From Parvibaculum sp039680535 (GTDB lineage: Bacteria; Pseudomonadota; Alphaproteobacteria; Parvibaculales; Parvibaculaceae), in contig NZ_JBDKSS010000003.1 of NCBI RefSeq assembly GCF_039680535.1, positions 8,419 through 72,418 on the forward strand: 64,000 bases of DNA, written 5' to 3'. The notes beneath the pieces were generated by a model. That model had not been told where the DNA came from and made no database searches. It worked only from the letters and a program-made list of their open reading frames with translations. This document shows, piece after piece, positions 1 to 10,666 of this stretch. Each line of letters begins with the position of its first letter. Within the stretch, counting starts at the first letter, position 1. Made by a program: the position numbers and the translations under genes.

Positions 1-1388
<1,388 letters not shown>

Positions 1389-1546
1389 CTCTCGTCCTTT
1401 CAAGCACGTCCCGCGAGGCCCCGCGTCTCCATAAAAGGATGACGTCCCAGCACCTCTTTCGAGCGCCTTCTTCAAAATATCGCTTACTCTCCCTTGCGGG
1501 AGCATTGCGCTGGATCAGCCCTCTTCGAGGCACCGCTCCAAGGCAG

Positions 1547-1574
1547 ATATGGTGTGACCTCATCGCCACACAAG
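1547..1574 (-). promoter_or_regulatory. Candidate sigma-32 (RpoH) promoter for clpB
   Basis: Reading the minus strand, CTTGTG (1574-1569) is followed after 16 bp by CCATAT (1552-1547). This resembles alphaproteobacterial RpoH promoters (CTTG, then a CCATAT-like -10). It points toward clpB, a classic RpoH target, and implies a leader of about 150 nt. It is a motif match by eye only. Confidence 0.5.
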
Positions 1575-1617
1575 AGGGGTATCCCCCGGATATCCGCGCG
1601 TTTTTGGAGCGAGAAAC

Positions 1618-2382
1618 ATGACAGGCTCGGCCCGCATTGCAGGTCTCTACCGCTACCCGGTCAAAGGGCTCTCGCCCGAGGCGATGCAGGAGGCGGCTCT
1701 CCGTCCCGGCGAGACGATCGACTGGGACCGCGCCTTCGCCATCGAAAACGGATCGGCCGATTTCGATCCGGCTGCGCCGAAGCATTTTCCCAAGGTCAAA
1801 TTTCTGATGCTGATGAAGAACGAGCGCCTTGCCCGGCTTCATTCGCGATTCGACGAACGGACGGCGACGCTCACCCTCTCTGAGAACGGACGGCAAGTCG
1901 TCAGCGGTAACCTCATGACGGTCGAAGGCAGAACCGCCATCGAGGCCTTTATGGCGCAGTACATGAAAGCCGAACTGCGGGGCGCGCCGCGAATCGTCCA
2001 CGCCCCGGGCTTTTCCATCTCGGATGTGGCGGCAAAGGTCGTATCGCTCATCAATCTGGCCAGCGTTCGCGAACTCGAAAAGCTCATCGGACGGCCGGTC
2101 GACCCTCTGCGCTTTCGCGGAAACCTTCTCGTGCAAGGCCTCAGCCCCTGGGAAGATCACGACTGGGCAGGCAGGGAAATTCGTCTGGGCGAGATTCGTG
2201 CACGCGGCGTCATGCCGATCAGGCGCTGCGCGGCGACCAACGTCGATCCTTCGACGGCGGAGCGCGACATGGAGATTCCGGCAACGCTGCAGCGGAACCT
2301 CGGCCACATGAATCTCGGCCTTTATGCAGAAGTGCTCGACGCGGGAACGATTCGCCCCGGCGACAGGATCGCCCTCGTCTGA
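1618..2382 (+). CDS. MOSC domain protein (molybdenum cofactor sulfurase C-terminal-like)
   Basis: This 254-aa cytosolic protein has the MOSC N-terminal beta-barrel (IAGLYRYPVKGLSPE at residues 7-21) followed by the MOSC domain. The conserved Cys lies in the RRCAATNVDP motif near residue 204. MOSC proteins carry sulfur or Moco-like ligands, as in mARC/YiiM/YcbX-type enzymes; the substrate here is not evident. The start is supported by GGAGCG nine bases upstream. It is convergent with the DUF4167 gene and shares a bidirectional terminator with it. It sits between clpB and DUF4167, which are often direct neighbours in Rhizobiales, so it may be a lineage-specific insertion. Confidence 0.88.
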   Translation: MTGSARIAGLYRYPVKGLSPEAMQEAALRPGETIDWDRAFAIENGSADFDPAAPKHFPKVKFLMLMKNERLARLHSRFDERTATLTLSENGRQVVSGNLMTVEGRTAIEAFMAQYMKAELRGAPRIVHAPGFSISDVAAKVVSLINLASVRELEKLIGRPVDPLRFRGNLLVQGLSPWEDHDWAGREIRLGEIRARGVMPIRRCAATNVDPSTAERDMEIPATLQRNLGHMNLGLYAEVLDAGTIRPGDRIALV

Positions 2383-2390
2383 AATGAAAA

Positions 2391-2426
2391 AAAGGCGCGG
2401 GCCCCTTCCGGATTGCCCGCGCCTTT
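2391..2426. terminator. Bidirectional rho-independent terminator
   Basis: A perfect 12-bp inverted repeat, AAAGGCGCGGGC (2391-2402) and GCCCGCGCCTTT (2415-2426), sits with a 12-base loop between the convergent MOSC and DUF4167 genes. An A-run lies on the left flank, giving a U-run for transcripts coming from the right; the TTT at the right arm serves the other direction. Confidence 0.85.
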
Positions 2427-2442
2427 CAGAAATCATGCCCGA

Positions 2443-3132
2443 TCAGACTGCGGGCGCTTCGTCCACGCTGGATGAAGCGGCGTTCTCGCCACCTTCCGAA
2501 GCCGGGCGTTCGCCGCCAGCTTCATGGCGCGGACGACGCCGACGCCCCTGACGACGGCGCGATCCCTCGCCGCTCGGTACGCCGCCGGGAATGCCTTGCG
2601 CATGTCCATCGCCACGTGCCTCGCCTTCGGCAATGACGGGCTGCTCGCTGTCCGGCTGAATGTCGAGATCGCCCTGAGGCTGCTGCCCGCCACTCGAATT
2701 CTGATGGCGTTCGCCGCGGCCTTCGCCCCGCCCCTGACGCTGCCCATGCTGATGGGCCTGCTGATGGAAGGGCTGATTCGGAAAATTGGGCTGCGGCTGG
2801 TCGGAGGAAAAATCCTCCTCCTCTTCGTCCTGATCCTCGTCGGGGCGGTAGCCCAGATTATGCTGAGGACGGGGCTGGCCCTCGTTCATCACCTGCGAAG
2901 CCATCAGCAGGCGGTAGTAATGTTCTGCATGCTGATAGTAGTTTTCCGCCATGACGCGGTCGCCGGCCGAGATCGCATCGCGCGCAAGCTGCTGGTACTT
3001 CTCGCAGACATGAGCGGCGGTGCCGCGAATCTTCACATCGGGTCCATTGCTGTCATAAGCGCGGTTGCCCGAATTCTGCGGCTTGCGTCCACGCCCACGC
3101 GAGCGCTTGGAGTTGTTCTGCCCCTGCCTCAT
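2443..3132 (-). CDS. DUF4167 domain protein
   Basis: A 229-aa protein of unknown function that is common in Alphaproteobacteria. The conserved N-terminal domain begins MRQGQNNSKRSRGRGRK and contains SNGPDVKIRGTAAHV and GDRVMAENYYQHAEHYYRLL. The remainder is low complexity: an acidic stretch, a Gln/His-rich stretch, an Arg patch (SRRRQGRRRRPRHE) and an Ala/Ser tail. The N-terminal Arg cluster suggests nucleic-acid binding, but that is an inference. The start at 3132 follows the family N-terminus; an in-frame ATG at 3159 is an alternative. It lies downstream of prfA-prmC on the same strand, the usual alphaproteobacterial order, though separated by 398 bp. Confidence 0.85.
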   Translation of the reverse strand: MRQGQNNSKRSRGRGRKPQNSGNRAYDSNGPDVKIRGTAAHVCEKYQQLARDAISAGDRVMAENYYQHAEHYYRLLMASQVMNEGQPRPQHNLGYRPDEDQDEEEEDFSSDQPQPNFPNQPFHQQAHQHGQRQGRGEGRGERHQNSSGGQQPQGDLDIQPDSEQPVIAEGEARGDGHAQGIPGGVPSGEGSRRRQGRRRRPRHEAGGERPASEGGENAASSSVDEAPAV

Positions 3133-3530
3133 ATGGTCACTATCTCGTCTAATGTTCATCTTGGAGTTCAAAGCATTTCCGCTGTGTCCGTACCGGGCGC
3201 TACGCGCGCGGCTTCTGGACGATCGCCGACCCATTGTCGGCATGCGCAATCTGCGTGGCGTACTTCAGCACCAATCGCGCCTTCCGGCTCCGCCGGTTCG
3301 GTCATGTCGGATGCTCAGAAGTTCCGGCCCCTGGCGCCTTTGCCTGCGATCCGATACCGGTTCGCGTGCCTGGCGCCCTGCCTCCGGGTTCACCTCAAGC
3401 TCTCTTTAAACCGCCATATCCATCGGCTTGAAGAGCGAGGTGGAGTGTCCCTTGGCTCAATACCCTGAAGGCAACCTAGACCCTAAAGCGCTTCTTTCCA
3501 AACATTTTTTGCAAGACGTGAATCTTGATT
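3133..3530. other. Intergenic region without a recognised gene
   Basis: 398 bp between the prmC stop and the DUF4167 start, both on the minus strand. Open frames here have no family-like sequence or convincing ribosome-binding site. It presumably holds the DUF4167 promoter and leader. No clear terminator hairpin with a U-run was seen for prmC. Confidence 0.5.
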
Positions 3531-4385
3531 TCAACGCCGTGGCAACCGCGCAACGATGGCTCGGGGCACACCGGCGAGATCGGCCACCACATCGAGAACC
3601 TCAAGCCCTGCCTCGGAAAAAATCTTCGCCACATCCGCGTCCTGGCCGATGCCCAGCTCGACGACAGCGTGACTTTCGGGCTTCAGAAGTCTCGGCAATT
3701 CAGCGCCTATCGCACGATATGCGTCATAACCATCGACGCCTCCATCGAGTGCAAGGCTCGGATCGAAGGCCTTCACCTCCTCATCCAGCGTCGCGATGAC
3801 GGCGGTGGGAATGTAGGGCGGATTGGAAATCACGAGATCGAAGCGCTCGTCGATGCCTTGTGCCCAACTTGCGCGGCGAAACGCCGCACGATCGGCACAA
3901 CCGAGCGATGCTGCGTTGCGCGCAGCGACGGCAAGCGCCTCTTCGGAGATGTCGACACCCAGCCCACCGGCATCTTTGCGCTCGTGAAGAAGGGATATCA
4001 GCAGACATCCGGTGCCCGTGCCTATGTCGAGAATCCTTGGCGCCGTCACCTTTCCAAGAAGATCCAGCGCCGTCGCGATCAGCGTTTCGCTATCGGGCCG
4101 CGGGTCGAGCGTCGCAGGCGTAACCTCGAAGGCGAGCCCCCAGAATTCGCGCGACCCGAGAATGCGTGAAACCGGCTCATGGGCCATGCGCCGCGCCTCG
4201 AAGGTCCGCAGCTTTTCCACGTCAGCCTCGCCGAGCCTCTTTCCGGGCTCGCGGATCATCTCGATTTCGTCGCATCCGGCTGCGGCCTGCACGAGAAGCC
4301 GTGCGTCGAGCGAAGGATTTTCGATCCCCGCCTGTTTGAAACGCCAGGCGAGCATCCGATATTCATGATCGCGGGTGGTGATCAC
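3531..4385 (-). CDS. prmC: Peptide chain release factor N5-glutamine methyltransferase
   Basis: PrmC methylates the Gln of the GGQ motif in release factors RF1 and RF2, using S-adenosylmethionine. The 284-aa protein has the N-terminal helical domain, the SAM-binding motif ILDIGTGTGCLLISLL near residue 118, and the diagnostic NPPY motif (DLVISNPPYIPT) near residue 187. Its ATG (4385) overlaps the prfA stop by 4 bp (ATGA), so the enzyme and its substrate RF1 are translationally coupled. Full length for the family. Confidence 0.96.
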   Translation of the reverse strand: MITTRDHEYRMLAWRFKQAGIENPSLDARLLVQAAAGCDEIEMIREPGKRLGEADVEKLRTFEARRMAHEPVSRILGSREFWGLAFEVTPATLDPRPDSETLIATALDLLGKVTAPRILDIGTGTGCLLISLLHERKDAGGLGVDISEEALAVAARNAASLGCADRAAFRRASWAQGIDERFDLVISNPPYIPTAVIATLDEEVKAFDPSLALDGGVDGYDAYRAIGAELPRLLKPESHAVVELGIGQDADVAKIFSEAGLEVLDVVADLAGVPRAIVARLPRR

Positions 4386-5449
4386 GCTTCTTCCCCGAGG
4401 GCAGCGAGGCGCTCCGCCTGATCCTCGGCGATGAGCGCAGAGATGATTTCGTCCAGCGCTTCGCCTTCCAGAACCTGGTCGAGCTTGTGCAGCGTCAGAT
4501 TGATGCGGTGATCCGTCACGCGACTCTGCGGGAAGTTGTAGGTGCGGATACGCTCCGAACGATCGCCGGAACCGACCTGCCCCTTGCGCTCCGCCGCGCG
4601 TTCGCGGTCGATGCGCTCGCGTTCAGCCTCGTAAATGCGCGCGCGCAGAATCTGCATCGCTCGCGCCTTGTTCTTGTGCTGGGACTTCTCATCCTGCTGC
4701 GCAACGACAATGCCTGTCGGCAAATGGGTGATGCGGACCGCGCTTTCGGTCTTGTTTACGTGCTGTCCGCCGGCGCCGCTCGCACGGTAGACGTCGAAGC
4801 GGAGGTCCTTGTCGTCGATTTGGACGTCGACATCCTCGGGCTCCGGCAGCACGGCAACCGTCGCCGCCGAGGTGTGGATGCGCCCGCCTGCTTCCGTGGC
4901 CGGAACGCGCTGCACACGGTGGACGCCCGATTCGAATTTGAGCCGCGCAAAGACGCCCCTGCCGGAGATCTCCGCGACGATTTCCTTGTAGCCGCCGACT
5001 TCGCCTTCGGAGGCGCTGATGAGCTCGACCTTCCAGCCTTGCTTCTGCGCGTAGCGTTCATACATGCGGAACAGATCGCCCGCGAAGAGAGCGGCCTCGT
5101 CGCCGCCGGTCCCTGCGCGGACTTCGAGAATGACGTTGCGCTCGTCCGCCGCATCCTTGGGCAGCAGCATCAACTGCACTTCTCGTTCGAGCGTGGGCAG
5201 CTCCGCATCGAGCCGGTCGAGTTCCTCGCGCGCGATCTCGGCCATCTCCTTGTCGGAGAGAAGCGCACGCGCTTCTTCACGCGCCGCTTCGGCCGCCTGC
5301 AACTGCCTGACCGCTGTGGCGACCGGCGACAATTCCGCAAATTCTCGCGACAGCGCAACGAAACGTTCGCGGGAAACATTCGCGTTCATCTCGGACTGAA
5401 CCGCTTCAAAGCGGTCGAGCAGCTTGTGCAATCTGTCCTGGGGAATCAT
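4382..5449 (-). CDS. prfA: Peptide chain release factor 1
   Basis: RF1 ends translation at UAA and UAG. The 355-aa protein shows the domain-3 GGQ motif (SGAGGQHVNKTESAVRITH, near residue 228), which enters the peptidyl transferase centre and is the PrmC target. It also has a P-A-T tripeptide (RVPATEAGGR) at the position of the RF1 stop-codon recognition loop. The length matches RF1. It is followed by prmC with a 4-bp overlap, and is preceded on the same strand by ispG and a RodZ-like gene, as in many Rhizobiales. Confidence 0.97.
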   Translation of the reverse strand: MIPQDRLHKLLDRFEAVQSEMNANVSRERFVALSREFAELSPVATAVRQLQAAEAAREEARALLSDKEMAEIAREELDRLDAELPTLEREVQLMLLPKDAADERNVILEVRAGTGGDEAALFAGDLFRMYERYAQKQGWKVELISASEGEVGGYKEIVAEISGRGVFARLKFESGVHRVQRVPATEAGGRIHTSAATVAVLPEPEDVDVQIDDKDLRFDVYRASGAGGQHVNKTESAVRITHLPTGIVVAQQDEKSQHKNKARAMQILRARIYEAERERIDRERAAERKGQVGSGDRSERIRTYNFPQSRVTDHRINLTLHKLDQVLEGEALDEIISALIAEDQAERLAALGEEA

Positions 5450-5516
5450 CGTCTCGACTTCATGGGAAATTGGAACCGGCGGCTTTCATGCGCCTACGCG
5501 CCGCCTGAAAGCCCGG

Positions 5517-6662
5517 CTAATCCCCGGCGAGAGCGCGCGGCTCCCTTGCGGCTTCTTCCGCCGCCCGCGCCGCCTCGATTTCCTTCGCCTTTTCCTCGAC
5601 GAGGCCCACGAGGTGATCGACGATTTCCTCGTTTCTGATCTTGTGATCGGTGACGCCCGCCAGATAGACCATGCCCGAACCGGCGCCGCCACCGGTGAAG
5701 CCTATATCGGTCTGTTCGGCCTCGCCCGGCCCATTGACCACGCAACCGATGACAGAAAGCGTCATGGGCGTCGGGATATGAGCGAGGCGTTCTTCAAGCA
5801 GCTTCACGGTGCCGATCACGTCGAAGCCCTGCCGCGCGCAAGAGGGGCAGGAAATGATCGTCACACCACGATGACGCAGATTGAGCGACTTCAGAATGTC
5901 GAAGCCGACCTTCACTTCCTCGACCGGATCGGCAGAGAGCGACACGCGAATCGTGTCGCCGATGCCGGCCCATAGCATCGAGCCGAGGCCGATCGAGGAT
6001 TTGACCGTGCCCGACATGAGACCGCCCGCTTCGGTCACGCCGAGATGCAGCGGACAATCAATCGCTTCGGCAAGCTGCTGATAGGCGGCGACCGTGAGGA
6101 AGACGTCGGACGCCTTCACGCTGATCTTGAATTCGTGGAAGTCGTGATCCTGCAGGATGCGCGCATGATCGAGCGCGCTCTCGACCATCGCTTCCGGGCA
6201 AGGCTCGCCGTATTTCTCCAGAAGATCGCGCTCCAACGAACCAGCATTGACGCCGATACGCATCGAAAGCCCGTGATCCTTCGCCGCCTGCACGACCTCG
6301 CGCACGCGCGCCGCCGAGCCGATATTGCCCGGATTGATACGAAGGCAGGATGCGCCTGCCTCGGCCGCCTCGATAGCGCGCTTGTAGTGAAAATGAATGT
6401 CGGCAACGATCGGGATCTTCGTCGCCCTGACGATCTCCTTCAGCGCCTTCGTCGAATCCTCGTCCGGGCAGGACACGCGCACGATATCCGCGCCCGCTTC
6501 CTCGATGCGGCGAATCTGCTCGATCGTCGCCTTGGCGTCCGATGTCAGCGTATTCGTCATGGTCTGAACGGTAATCGGCGCGTCTCCGCCAACCGGCACC
6601 GATCCCACATGGATCTGACGGCTCTTCCTGCGGGCTATGTCACGCCAGGGACGAATGCTCAT
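5517..6662 (-). CDS. ispG: 4-hydroxy-3-methylbut-2-en-1-yl diphosphate synthase
   Basis: IspG converts 2-C-methyl-D-erythritol 2,4-cyclodiphosphate to HMBPP in the MEP isoprenoid pathway, using a [4Fe-4S] cluster. The 381-aa protein has the N-terminal TIM-barrel part (PITVQTMTNTLTSDAKAT) and the cluster Cys pair SCPSC (near residue 271), plus a third Cys in GCVVNGPGEA (near 305). The ATG at 6662 (MSIRPWRDIARRKSRQI) matches the family N-terminus; a TTG 12 codons further upstream is unlikely. It lies downstream of the RodZ-like gene on the same strand. Confidence 0.96.
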   Translation of the reverse strand: MSIRPWRDIARRKSRQIHVGSVPVGGDAPITVQTMTNTLTSDAKATIEQIRRIEEAGADIVRVSCPDEDSTKALKEIVRATKIPIVADIHFHYKRAIEAAEAGASCLRINPGNIGSAARVREVVQAAKDHGLSMRIGVNAGSLERDLLEKYGEPCPEAMVESALDHARILQDHDFHEFKISVKASDVFLTVAAYQQLAEAIDCPLHLGVTEAGGLMSGTVKSSIGLGSMLWAGIGDTIRVSLSADPVEEVKVGFDILKSLNLRHRGVTIISCPSCARQGFDVIGTVKLLEERLAHIPTPMTLSVIGCVVNGPGEAEQTDIGFTGGGAGSGMVYLAGVTDHKIRNEEIVDHLVGLVEEKAKEIEAARAAEEAAREPRALAGD

Positions 6663-6816
6663 GTGTCGATCGAGGTCCTGCCGGGATGCGCCCGACAAAG
6701 TGCTGTCCGGCCGAAGCCGGTGAATGGTGCTCTATATAAGGTCCATTCATAGCAGAAACGATGCCCAAGACCAGAAATCCTGGGCCGAAAGCCGAATGGC
6801 CGCCGGTAAATCCCGC

Positions 6817-8022
6817 TCAGCGCGCCACGGGAGCCGCAGGCGCCCCCGGCTGGCCTGCCGGCGCCGCCGCCGCGCTCTGCTGCGGGCTGGCGGCAATGAG
6901 CGCCGCTGCATCGAGCGGCTTGCCGGTCAGAACCAGCGTCGGCGGACCTGCGAGCCCGAGGGAGGTTCCATCGACCAGAATTTCGAAAGCGCTCGCATCG
7001 CGCGCCACGAGGATGATCCCCGGCTTGCCCGGCGCCCTGTAGCTGTCGCCCAGCGCCAGAGTGCGCTCGATCAGCACGTGACCCTGTGCGTCCTCCACGC
7101 GGATCCACGCATCGCTCTTGCGGGCACGTACAACGACGCGACCGTCGATGTTCTCGCTGCCGAAGGTCTGACCGGCCTGGATCGGCGGCAATGCCGGAGC
7201 AAGCTCGGCCTGCAGCTGGACGGGAGCGGCAGCCGGCTGCGGCTCCAGCGCGGCCACTTGCTGGGCCGGCGCGGTCGCGGGCACGGCGTCCGCTGCGACC
7301 GGCGCGGCAGCCGGGGCCGGCGGCACCGCATAAACCGCGGAAGAATCCTGCTGAGGCGCGGAAACGCCCAGAAGCTGCGAAGAAGAGGATGACCCTTGAG
7401 TCCGCGTCGCGGCGGATGCCGGATCGCCGCTCAACACGGGACGCTCATCCGGCGCGCCGGTCGAGCCCGCCCGCTCCTCGATGCGCTCAGGCACCGGCGG
7501 AACGCGCTCGGCCATCATCTTGTCGGCGGAGCGCGTCAGCAGCCAGCCGCCATAGATGCCCAGCGCAACAACCAGTCCAACGATCAGGAAGGTGCCGCGC
7601 GGCAGCCTGGTCTCCTCCGTCACCTTCGGAAAGGTGAAGGCATCCATGGCCCGTTCGCTCTGATCGATCTCGAACTTGTAGCGATCGACCACATGGGCCA
7701 CATCGAGCCCAAGATATTCTGCGTAGGAACGCACGAAGCCGATGGCATAGGCACGGCCGGGCAGATCGCGGTGGCGCCCCTCTTCGAGCGCTTCGAGCTG
7801 TTCGCGGCGAATGCGGAGCGCAGCGGCAATGGAACGGAGGTCCTCGCCCCGCTTCAGGCGGGCAGCGCGCAACTCGGCACCAACCGTATCGACGGGAAGC
7901 GGAGCGTCGCTGGAAATATCGCGCAGATGCAGCCTGCGACGTACCTCGGACTTCTCGTCCATTGGCGGCGTCGAACTTTTGATCATGGCCTTGGGATCTT
8001 CCCCGAGCTGAGCCGTCCCCAT
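6817..8022 (-). CDS. RodZ-like membrane protein with HTH and DUF4115 domains
   Basis: The 401-aa protein has a cytoplasmic Xre-like helix-turn-helix (residues about 46-112), a single transmembrane helix (about 144-162, FLIVGLVVALGIYGGWLL), a long Pro/Ala/Gln-rich periplasmic linker and a C-terminal DUF4115 beta domain (about 310-385). This is the architecture of RodZ, which links MreB filaments to the elongasome and helps set rod shape. The conserved position upstream of ispG supports this. The start is uncertain: ATG 8022 has a weak ribosome site, and in-frame ATGs at 7986 and 7962 are possible. The linker length is probably variable between strains. Confidence 0.82.
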   Translation of the reverse strand: MGTAQLGEDPKAMIKSSTPPMDEKSEVRRRLHLRDISSDAPLPVDTVGAELRAARLKRGEDLRSIAAALRIRREQLEALEEGRHRDLPGRAYAIGFVRSYAEYLGLDVAHVVDRYKFEIDQSERAMDAFTFPKVTEETRLPRGTFLIVGLVVALGIYGGWLLTRSADKMMAERVPPVPERIEERAGSTGAPDERPVLSGDPASAATRTQGSSSSSQLLGVSAPQQDSSAVYAVPPAPAAAPVAADAVPATAPAQQVAALEPQPAAAPVQLQAELAPALPPIQAGQTFGSENIDGRVVVRARKSDAWIRVEDAQGHVLIERTLALGDSYRAPGKPGIILVARDASAFEILVDGTSLGLAGPPTLVLTGKPLDAAALIAASPQQSAAAAPAGQPGAPAAPVAR

Positions 8023-8272
8023 ATACCCGTCACCATCTGGCGAATTAATCGACCGTCAGCGCCAGATCCGAGTGGCCCCAGACGCCCCCGTCCGAAACCG
8101 CCCAAAGTCGATGCGATCGCCCGTCCTTACCCGGCAGTAGTACGCCCCCGCAGGCACCTGCCGAATGCTAAGAATAAATCAAACCTGCTTAATAATCGCA
8201 ACCACCGATTGGTCCAAACGTACGGAAATCGCTCGAAAAAGGAACGATGCCGCAACCGCTGTCACCGCACCG

Positions 8273-10543
8273 TCAAATAGCGACGCGATGGTCCCGCGCA
8301 AAGGACTTGAGCTCATCGCGAAGCGACGAAATGGGGAGCGCATATAGCCCCTCCATGTAGCTTTCGAGCGCACCGACGTCGAGCGAGCGCGCCATCATCT
8401 TGACCGGACCGATCGCGGCCGGCGACATGGAAACACGCCTGAATCCGACACCGAGAAGCGCCATCGCCTCCAGCGGTTTGCCCGACATCTCGCCGCACAG
8501 CGTCACCGGCACGCCCTGCGCGTGACACCTGGTCACGATCGATCTCAGAAATCCGAGAACCGCGGGGCTCAACAGGTCGTATCGGTTGGCTACGCGAGGA
8601 TTGCCACGGTCTGCCGCGAAGAGGAACTGAAGCAGATCGTTGCTCCCGACACTGACGAAATCGACCAGCGGCAGAAGCGTATCGAGCTGCCAGACGAGCG
8701 AGGGAACCTCGAGCATGGTCCCGATCTCGACCTTCGCCGGCGGGGCCTTGCCGAACTTGGCGAGCCGCGCCAGCTCCTTGTCGACCAGGCTCCGCGCGCG
8801 CTTGAACTCCGCCACCTCTGCGACCATCGGAAACATGACGCGAAGCGAACGGCCGGAGGCCGCGGTCAGCAATGCGCGAAGCTGGTGCCGGAGGAGTGCC
8901 GGACGATCGAGACCGATGCGGATAGCGCGCCAGCCGAGCGCCGGGTTCTCTTCCTTGAACGCCGCCATGTCCATATAGGGCAGCATCTTGTCGCCGCCGA
9001 TATCGAGCGTACGAAACACGGTCGGCTTGTCGCCTGCTGCATCGAGTACTGCAGAATAAAGCTCGATCTGATCCTTGAGACTCGGAAGCTTCGATGCGAC
9101 CATGAATTGCAGCTCGGTGCGGAAAAGGCCGATGCCCTCCGCGCCAGACTCATGCAGATGGCGAAGATCCACCTGCAAACCTGCGTTCACGTAAAGATCG
9201 ATTTTCTTGCCGTCGACACTGATCGCCGGCTCATGGCGGATCGCTTCATACTGCGCCTGCTTGCGTGCGCGGAAGCGCGCCTTCTCCGAATAGGAGTCGA
9301 TGATGTCCTGCGACGGACGCACATAGACTTCGCCCGCGTCGCCATCGACGATGATCGCGTCGCCCTGGTCGATGTGATCAAGAATGGCCTCCGCACGGCC
9401 GACCGTCGCAATGCCCAGCGCACGAGCGACGATGGTCACATGCGCATTCTGCGCGCCTTCCTCCAAGACAAGGCCGCGCAAGCGCTCCTTGTCATAGTCG
9501 AGAAGCTCGGCGGGGCCCATGTTGCGGGCGATGACGATGGCATCGTTCGGCAGATTGCCGCTCGCCGAGGAAAGCTTCACGCCGGTCAGCTGGCGCAGAA
9601 GCCGGTTCGCGAGATCGTCGAAATCGTGGAGCCGCTCGCGCAGATAGGGGTCGGCTGCGCGTTGCAGCCTTGCGCGCGTATCGTTCTGCACGCGTTCGAC
9701 GGCGGCTTCCGCCGTGAGGCCGGTCCGCACCGCCTCGCTCATGCGCTGCAGCCAACCGCGATCGTTCGCGAACATGCGATAGGCCTGAAGCACCTCGCGA
9801 TGCTCGCCTGCATGGCTCAGGTCTTCCGTCTCAAGCATGTCGTCGATCGAGCCGCGGAGCTCATAGACCGCCTGCTCCAGCCTGTTCAATTCGACGTCGA
9901 CATCCTCGGCGATGAGCTTCGTGACATGCACACGCGGCTCATGGAGCACCGCATGGCCGAGCGCGATGCCCTCGGAGAAGGAGCCACCCTTGACGTGAAA
10001 CGGACGGCGGCGCGTCGTCGTCGGCTCGTCGAGTTCCTGCAGGTTGATGAGGTCGCCAGCCGCCACGACTTCGGCGAGCACCATGGCCACCGTCTGCAGC
10101 GCCTCGACTTCTTCTTCGGTGTAATTGCGCTTCGTGCGGTTCTGGACGACCAGAACGCCGACGACGCGGCCCGATCTGAGGATCGGTACGCCCATCAGCG
10201 ACTTGTAGACCTCTTCGCCGGTTTCCGGTCGGTAGGCGAAGCCCGGATGCGATTGCGCGTCGGCAAGATTGAGCGGCCTTGCGTGCGCGGCAATGTCGCC
10301 GACAAGGCCTTCGCCGACTTTCAGCCGGGTCTTGTGAACGGCGCTCGGCTTCAGACCTTCGGTCGCGAAGAGCTCAAGCTCGCGCGTCGGGCGCATCAGA
10401 TAGACGGAGCACACCTCCGCGACCATGTTGGCCGCGATCAGCACGACGATCTTGTCGAGCCGCTTCTGCGCCGCCTGAGGCTCCGCCATGACCTCGCGCA
10501 GCCTGCGGAGCAAGACGCGGGGACCACCGACGGAGCCCACCAT
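8273..10543 (-). CDS. ptsP: Nitrogen-PTS phosphoenolpyruvate-protein phosphotransferase (EI-Ntr)
   Basis: EI-Ntr takes phosphate from PEP and starts the PtsP-NPr-EIIA-Ntr regulatory relay. The 756-aa protein has an N-terminal GAF sensor domain (about 25-165), the HPr-binding helical domain, and the swivelling phosphohistidine domain with His near residue 368 (NAHVTIVARALG). The PEP-binding barrel follows, with GIGLFRTE, RTLDIGGDK, SVGSNDLLQF and the active-site Cys in LCGEMSGKP. The GAF domain distinguishes it from sugar-PTS EI; in alphaproteobacteria it is linked to glutamine sensing. Start ATG 10543 has GAGGGA upstream. It follows lysC on the same strand, a common alphaproteobacterial order. 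Confidence 0.95.
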   Translation of the reverse strand: MVGSVGGPRVLLRRLREVMAEPQAAQKRLDKIVVLIAANMVAEVCSVYLMRPTRELELFATEGLKPSAVHKTRLKVGEGLVGDIAAHARPLNLADAQSHPGFAYRPETGEEVYKSLMGVPILRSGRVVGVLVVQNRTKRNYTEEEVEALQTVAMVLAEVVAAGDLINLQELDEPTTTRRRPFHVKGGSFSEGIALGHAVLHEPRVHVTKLIAEDVDVELNRLEQAVYELRGSIDDMLETEDLSHAGEHREVLQAYRMFANDRGWLQRMSEAVRTGLTAEAAVERVQNDTRARLQRAADPYLRERLHDFDDLANRLLRQLTGVKLSSASGNLPNDAIVIARNMGPAELLDYDKERLRGLVLEEGAQNAHVTIVARALGIATVGRAEAILDHIDQGDAIIVDGDAGEVYVRPSQDIIDSYSEKARFRARKQAQYEAIRHEPAISVDGKKIDLYVNAGLQVDLRHLHESGAEGIGLFRTELQFMVASKLPSLKDQIELYSAVLDAAGDKPTVFRTLDIGGDKMLPYMDMAAFKEENPALGWRAIRIGLDRPALLRHQLRALLTAASGRSLRVMFPMVAEVAEFKRARSLVDKELARLAKFGKAPPAKVEIGTMLEVPSLVWQLDTLLPLVDFVSVGSNDLLQFLFAADRGNPRVANRYDLLSPAVLGFLRSIVTRCHAQGVPVTLCGEMSGKPLEAMALLGVGFRRVSMSPAAIGPVKMMARSLDVGALESYMEGLYALPISSLRDELKSFARDHRVAI

Positions 10544-10666
10544 CAGTTCGCGTCCCTCTGGTTGCCGCTCGCACGGCGCACGAATCTGCGGCGGCGCCGG
10601 AGCGCCGTCTGCGTCTTCGCGGCCATCCGGCCGGATATGGCGAGCTGAGGGTTCACGCGGTCTCCG

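Noticed and set aside
6663..6698. TTG start extending ispG by 12 codons
   Set aside because: IspG homologues begin at MSxRPWR; the ATG at 6662 fits and the extension does not resemble the family.
8522..10648. 708-codon plus-strand frame across ptsP
   Set aside because: Shadow of ptsP; no family signal and an amino-acid make-up typical of antisense reading.
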